A stretch of DNA of 7,610 nucleotides, taken from positions 1 to 7,610 of the forward strand of contig DRJW01000422.1 of assembly GCA_011052055.1 (NCBI GenBank), read 5' to 3'. The notes under the pieces were generated by a model, which was not told the DNA's origin, ran no database searches, and was given only the letters and a program-made list of their open reading frames with translations. The translations under genes were made by a program, and so were the position numbers. Positions 4,137 through 7,610 of the stretch are shown one piece after another. Positions within the stretch are counted from its first letter, which is position 1. Each line of letters starts with the position of its first letter. The DNA is from Nitrospirota bacterium (GTDB taxonomy: Bacteria > Nitrospinota_A > UBA7883).

Positions 4137-7100
4137 ATGAAGCATAGCGATTTCGTGCATTTGCATCTTCACAGCCAGTACAGTCTCCTCGACGGGGCCA
4201 TTCATTTCGGCCCGCTTCTTGCCAAAGCGGAGCGGATGAAAATGCCGGCTATCGCCGTAACAGATCACGGCGCGATGTTCGGCGCCATAGAATTCTACAC
4301 AAAAGCGATGGATTCGGGCGTAAAGCCGATCATCGGTTGCGAGGTTTACGTCGCTCCCGCCAGCAGATTCGACAAATCCCCGGTCTCGTCTAAATCGAGC
4401 GCAGACAGGTCGAGCCATCTTGTGCTCCTCGCCCAGGACGAGAAAGGATACAGGAACCTTTGCGCGCTCGTTTCAGCCGGTTATACCGAGGGGTACTACT
4501 ACAAACCAAGGATAGATAAACAACTGCTAGAGGCCAACTCCGGCGGTCTGATCGCCTTGTCCGCCTGCCTGCAAGGAGAAATCGCCCAGGCCCTGGCCAA
4601 AGACCAACCGGATAAAGCCGAAGACGCGGCCGATTTTTATAACCAGGTTTTCCCCGGCAGGTTTTACCTTGAGTTGCAAGACCACGGTATACAGCTCCAA
4701 CGGGATGTGAACAGAAAAATGATCGAGCTTGCGCAAAAGACCGGCCTGCCCCTTGTCGCAACCAACGACGCGCATTACCTCGCCCGTGAAGACGCCGAGG
4801 CTCACGACGCCCTTTTATGCATAGGGACGGGCAAGCTGTTGAAAGACGAAGTCAGGCTCCGGTATGACGGAGACCAGTTTTATGTGAAATCGGCGGAAGA
4901 GATGAAGGCGCTTTTCAAGGAGGTTCCTTCTGCGATAAAAAACACGGTTGAAATAGCAGGGCAGTGCAACCTTTCCATCGAAAGCGGGAAATACCACCTC
5001 CCCGTGTTCCCGGCGCCCGGTGATACGAACATCGATAACTGGCTTGAGCAACTCGCGATAAGCGGCCTTGAGCGAAGGTTCATCGAATCGGCGAAAAAAG
5101 GGGACGAGTTTTCCGGCGAGAAAAAAGAACGGTATTTAAAACGTCTCAAATGGGAAGCGTCCATCGTCCGGCAAATGGGTTTTTCCGGCTACTTTCTCAT
5201 CACCTGGGATTTTATAAAATACGCCCGCGAAAAAAAGATTCCGGTGGGCCCCGGGCGTGGCTCGGCCGCAGGCTCGATGGTGGCTTACGCCTTGCGTATC
5301 ACCGAGCTGGATCCTATCGAGTATGGTCTGATTTTCGAGCGGTTCCTTAATCCAGAGCGTATTTCCATGCCGGATATAGATATCGATTTTTGCATGGATC
5401 GCCGTTCGGAGGTCATCGATTATGTAAAACAGAAATATGGAGGCGAAGGCTATGTGACCCAGATAATAACTTTCGGCGCCATGAAAGCAAAGGCGGTCGT
5501 GCGTGATGTGGCGCGGGTTATGGACATGCCCTACGCTCAGGCTGACAAAATCGCCAAACTGATCCCTCACAATCTGAAAATGACGATCGACAAAGCTCTC
5601 AAAGAAGAGCCGCGCCTCAAAAACCTCGAAAAAGAAGATCCGCAGGTCGAAAAGCTGTTGAGGATATCCCGCTCTCTGGAGGGAACGGCAAGGCACGCCT
5701 CCACTCACGCCGCAGGAGTTGTGATAAGCCCCAAGCCTCTTATTGATTTCATGCCCGTATTCAAAACAAACACCGGTGAAATAACGACCCAGTACAAAAT
5801 GAAGGATATCGAAAGGCTTGGCTTGCTGAAGATGGACTTTCTGGGGCTGAGAACGCTTACGGTGATAAAAAACAGCATAGACCAGATAAGGCTGAATCAC
5901 GATCCTGAGTTTAGTATAGACTCCATCGCCCTGGACGATCAACAGACCTTTTCCCTTATGCGAAACGCGAACACTCTCGGCGTTTTCCAGCTTGAATCGA
6001 CCGGGATGCGCGACCTGATGAGGAAAATGAAACCGACCAATTTCCAGGATATCATCGCGCTTGTCGCTCTTTTCCGGCCTGGCCCGATACAATCGGGAAT
6101 GGCCGATCTTTACGTGCGCAGAAAACATGGCCACGAGAAAGTCCGGTTCGATTTTAAAGAGCTAGAGCCGATCCTGGGCGAGACATACGGTGTGCCTGTT
6201 TACCAGGAGCAGGTGATGAAAATAGCCAATATCCTGGCAGGTTTCTCGTTGGGAGAGGCCGACTCCCTGCGAAAAGCGATGGGTAAAAAGGATATGGACA
6301 TGATGGCGCGCATCAGGGAGAAATTCGTTACATCAGCCGTGTCCAGAAAGCATAACAGCGCGAAAATAGAAAAGCTGTGGACGCAGTTGGAGAAGTTCGG
6401 GGAATACGGTTTCAACAAATCCCATTCCGCCTGCTATGCCCTGGTGGCCTACCAGACCGCCTATCTTAAAGCGCATTTCACAGCCGAGTACATGGCCGCT
6501 CTCATCTCTTCGGAAATGGACAACACCGATAAGGTCATACGATATATCCAGGAGTGCAGGGACAGGGATATCGAGATAACACCCCCCGATATAAACCGGT
6601 CGATGATGGACTTTGCCGTTTTGGAAGGCTCGATCCGTTTTGGCCTGGCGGCGATCAAAGGGATCGGAGCGGCGGCGGCGAAAGCCATTATAAGCGCCCG
6701 CAAGGCCCATGGAGAATTTTTATCGATGTTGGATTTCGCCGAATCGATAGGGTCGTCCGCCGTGAATAAACGCGCCCTTGAAGCGCTGGTAAAGTGCGGG
6801 GCTTTTGACTTTACGGGGAACACGAGGGCCGCTCTTTTTAATAGCGTCGAGGAGGTTATAAGCGTCGCCCAGAAAACCCAGCGCGACAGGGATGTGGGCC
6901 AGGTGAGTATTTTCGGCGCCCACGGCTCTGTTCAGGACGAAGAGGCTGGCGCAAATTTCAGCAAGGCGGCCGAATGGCCTGAAAAAGAGAGACTGGTCTA
7001 TGAAAAACAGGCTCTGGGATTTTATATCTCAGGACATCCTCTAAACGAGTACGTGAGCGACTTGAGACGCCTTGCCAATTACACCACCGCCACCATTGAA

Positions 7101-7610
7101 AACGCGCCGAACAAGGCGGAAGTCCATATAGGCGGCATGGTGATAAGCCGCAAGGAAAAAAACACAAAAAACGGCGACAGTTTTGCTCTTTTTACTTTAG
7201 AAGACCTTCAAGGTGTGGTGGAAATCATAGCCTGGCCGAAAACATACATAAAATATATTGAGCTTATAAATGGCGAGGAGCCGATTTTTATAACCGGCTT
7301 GATTGACGCGGATGAGGAGAAGGGGGTGAAAATCATCGCTAATGAAATTTTCCCGATCACCGAGGCCAAGAAAAAGTTCACCAATTCTATTCATGTCCAT
7401 ATCCAGACCCCCGGCCTGGAAGAAGAGACTCTAAAGGAGCTAAAAGGCGCTTTTACAGATTGTAAAGGCGCGTCTGACGTAATCCTCCATTTCCGCGTGC
7501 CGGGCAAAGGGGAGCTTGCCATGCGGGTAAGCGGCGGTGTCAGCGCCGATGACGGCCTGATAGGCAAAATCGAGCGAATCGTTGGAGAGCAGAGCGTTTT
7601 TCTGGAGTGA
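4137..7610 (+). CDS. dnaE: DNA polymerase III alpha subunit
   Basis: This is the replicative C-family DNA polymerase, complete at 1157 residues, about the usual DnaE length. The PHP domain (about 5-280) opens with HLHLHSQYSLLDG and retains the metal-ligand set His10, His12, Asp19, His44, Glu69, His94, Cys144, Asp211 and His213. The polymerase core has PVGPGRGSAAGS (369-380), the catalytic Asp413 and Asp415 in PDIDIDF, and the third catalytic Asp567 in KMDFLGLRTLT. GEYGFNKSHS lies at 755-764. Helix-hairpin-helix DNA binding is marked by IKGIG near 840. QVSIF at 922-926 fits the internal beta-clamp-binding pentapeptide. An OB fold (about 993-1080) and a C-terminal domain (about 1084-1157) complete it. 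No intein is seen. The ATG is preceded by GGAG (4126-4129) at seven bases. A GGGCC motif recurs three times at 4105-4125 just upstream, without obvious meaning. It is DnaE rather than PolC because no exonuclease domain is inserted in PHP. Confidence 0.98.
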   Translation: MKHSDFVHLHLHSQYSLLDGAIHFGPLLAKAERMKMPAIAVTDHGAMFGAIEFYTKAMDSGVKPIIGCEVYVAPASRFDKSPVSSKSSADRSSHLVLLAQDEKGYRNLCALVSAGYTEGYYYKPRIDKQLLEANSGGLIALSACLQGEIAQALAKDQPDKAEDAADFYNQVFPGRFYLELQDHGIQLQRDVNRKMIELAQKTGLPLVATNDAHYLAREDAEAHDALLCIGTGKLLKDEVRLRYDGDQFYVKSAEEMKALFKEVPSAIKNTVEIAGQCNLSIESGKYHLPVFPAPGDTNIDNWLEQLAISGLERRFIESAKKGDEFSGEKKERYLKRLKWEASIVRQMGFSGYFLITWDFIKYAREKKIPVGPGRGSAAGSMVAYALRITELDPIEYGLIFERFLNPERISMPDIDIDFCMDRRSEVIDYVKQKYGGEGYVTQIITFGAMKAKAVVRDVARVMDMPYAQADKIAKLIPHNLKMTIDKALKEEPRLKNLEKEDPQVEKLLRISRSLEGTARHASTHAAGVVISPKPLIDFMPVFKTNTGEITTQYKMKDIERLGLLKMDFLGLRTLTVIKNSIDQIRLNHDPEFSIDSIALDDQQTFSLMRNANTLGVFQLESTGMRDLMRKMKPTNFQDIIALVALFRPGPIQSGMADLYVRRKHGHEKVRFDFKELEPILGETYGVPVYQEQVMKIANILAGFSLGEADSLRKAMGKKDMDMMARIREKFVTSAVSRKHNSAKIEKLWTQLEKFGEYGFNKSHSACYALVAYQTAYLKAHFTAEYMAALISSEMDNTDKVIRYIQECRDRDIEITPPDINRSMMDFAVLEGSIRFGLAAIKGIGAAAAKAIISARKAHGEFLSMLDFAESIGSSAVNKRALEALVKCGAFDFTGNTRAALFNSVEEVISVAQKTQRDRDVGQVSIFGAHGSVQDEEAGANFSKAAEWPEKERLVYEKQALGFYISGHPLNEYVSDLRRLANYTTATIENAPNKAEVHIGGMVISRKEKNTKNGDSFALFTLEDLQGVVEIIAWPKTYIKYIELINGEEPIFITGLIDADEEKGVKIIANEIFPITEAKKKFTNSIHVHIQTPGLEEETLKELKGAFTDCKGASDVILHFRVPGKGELAMRVSGGVSADDGLIGKIERIVGEQSVFLE

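Noticed and set aside
5136..6134. Long (332-codon) open frame on the - strand opposite dnaE
   Set aside because: It covers the conserved polymerase catalytic region of dnaE and is His/Phe/Arg-rich with no recognised domain, as expected of an antisense shadow.
4137..7610. Intein or frameshift in dnaE
   Set aside because: Domains run continuously from PHP to the C-terminal domain at normal length, with no intein splice motifs or breaks.

Overview
The window is a compact housekeeping segment: a repeat-filled intergenic region followed by four genes on the + strand. These are guaB (IMP dehydrogenase), guaA (GMP synthase), a small zinc-ribbon protein with an acidic tail of the FYDLN_acid type, and dnaE (DNA polymerase III alpha subunit), whose stop codon is the last three bases. 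No tRNA, rRNA, CRISPR array, insertion sequence, phage gene or accessory defence system is visible.

The organism looks like a Gram-negative, moderately GC-rich bacterium (GC judged by eye). The FYDLN_acid family is, as I recall, mainly alpha- and deltaproteobacterial. The upstream region resembles the dispersed intergenic palindromes common in proteobacteria. A deltaproteobacterial or related lineage such as Nitrospinota is my best guess, with low confidence.

Layout. Bases 1-420 hold no credible gene. They are a patchwork of at least six short palindromic or tandem repeat blocks, several of which share sequence. Bases 421-597 form the guaB control region: a chain of overlapping inverted repeats (456-503), a plausible sigma-70 promoter (492-520), and a GC-rich hairpin (530-566) whose loop contains a perfect 10-bp tandem duplication. 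guaB starts with GTG at 598. guaA overlaps guaB by four bases (ATGA) and has no visible Shine-Dalgarno sequence, so it is probably translationally coupled. A 110-bp gap with two weak inverted repeats separates guaA from the FYDLN-type gene, which is followed by a strong 10-bp stem (4025-4065) and then dnaE.

guaB and guaA together convert IMP to XMP and then GMP, so this is the complete guanine-nucleotide branch in one operon. dnaE supplies the replicative polymerase that uses the derived dGTP. The small zinc-ribbon protein has no known function. All four proteins appear intact with their key residues in place. The most informative points are the apparently complete metal site of the DnaE PHP domain, the layered dyads before guaB, and the composite repeat cluster. 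I see no convincing new system here.
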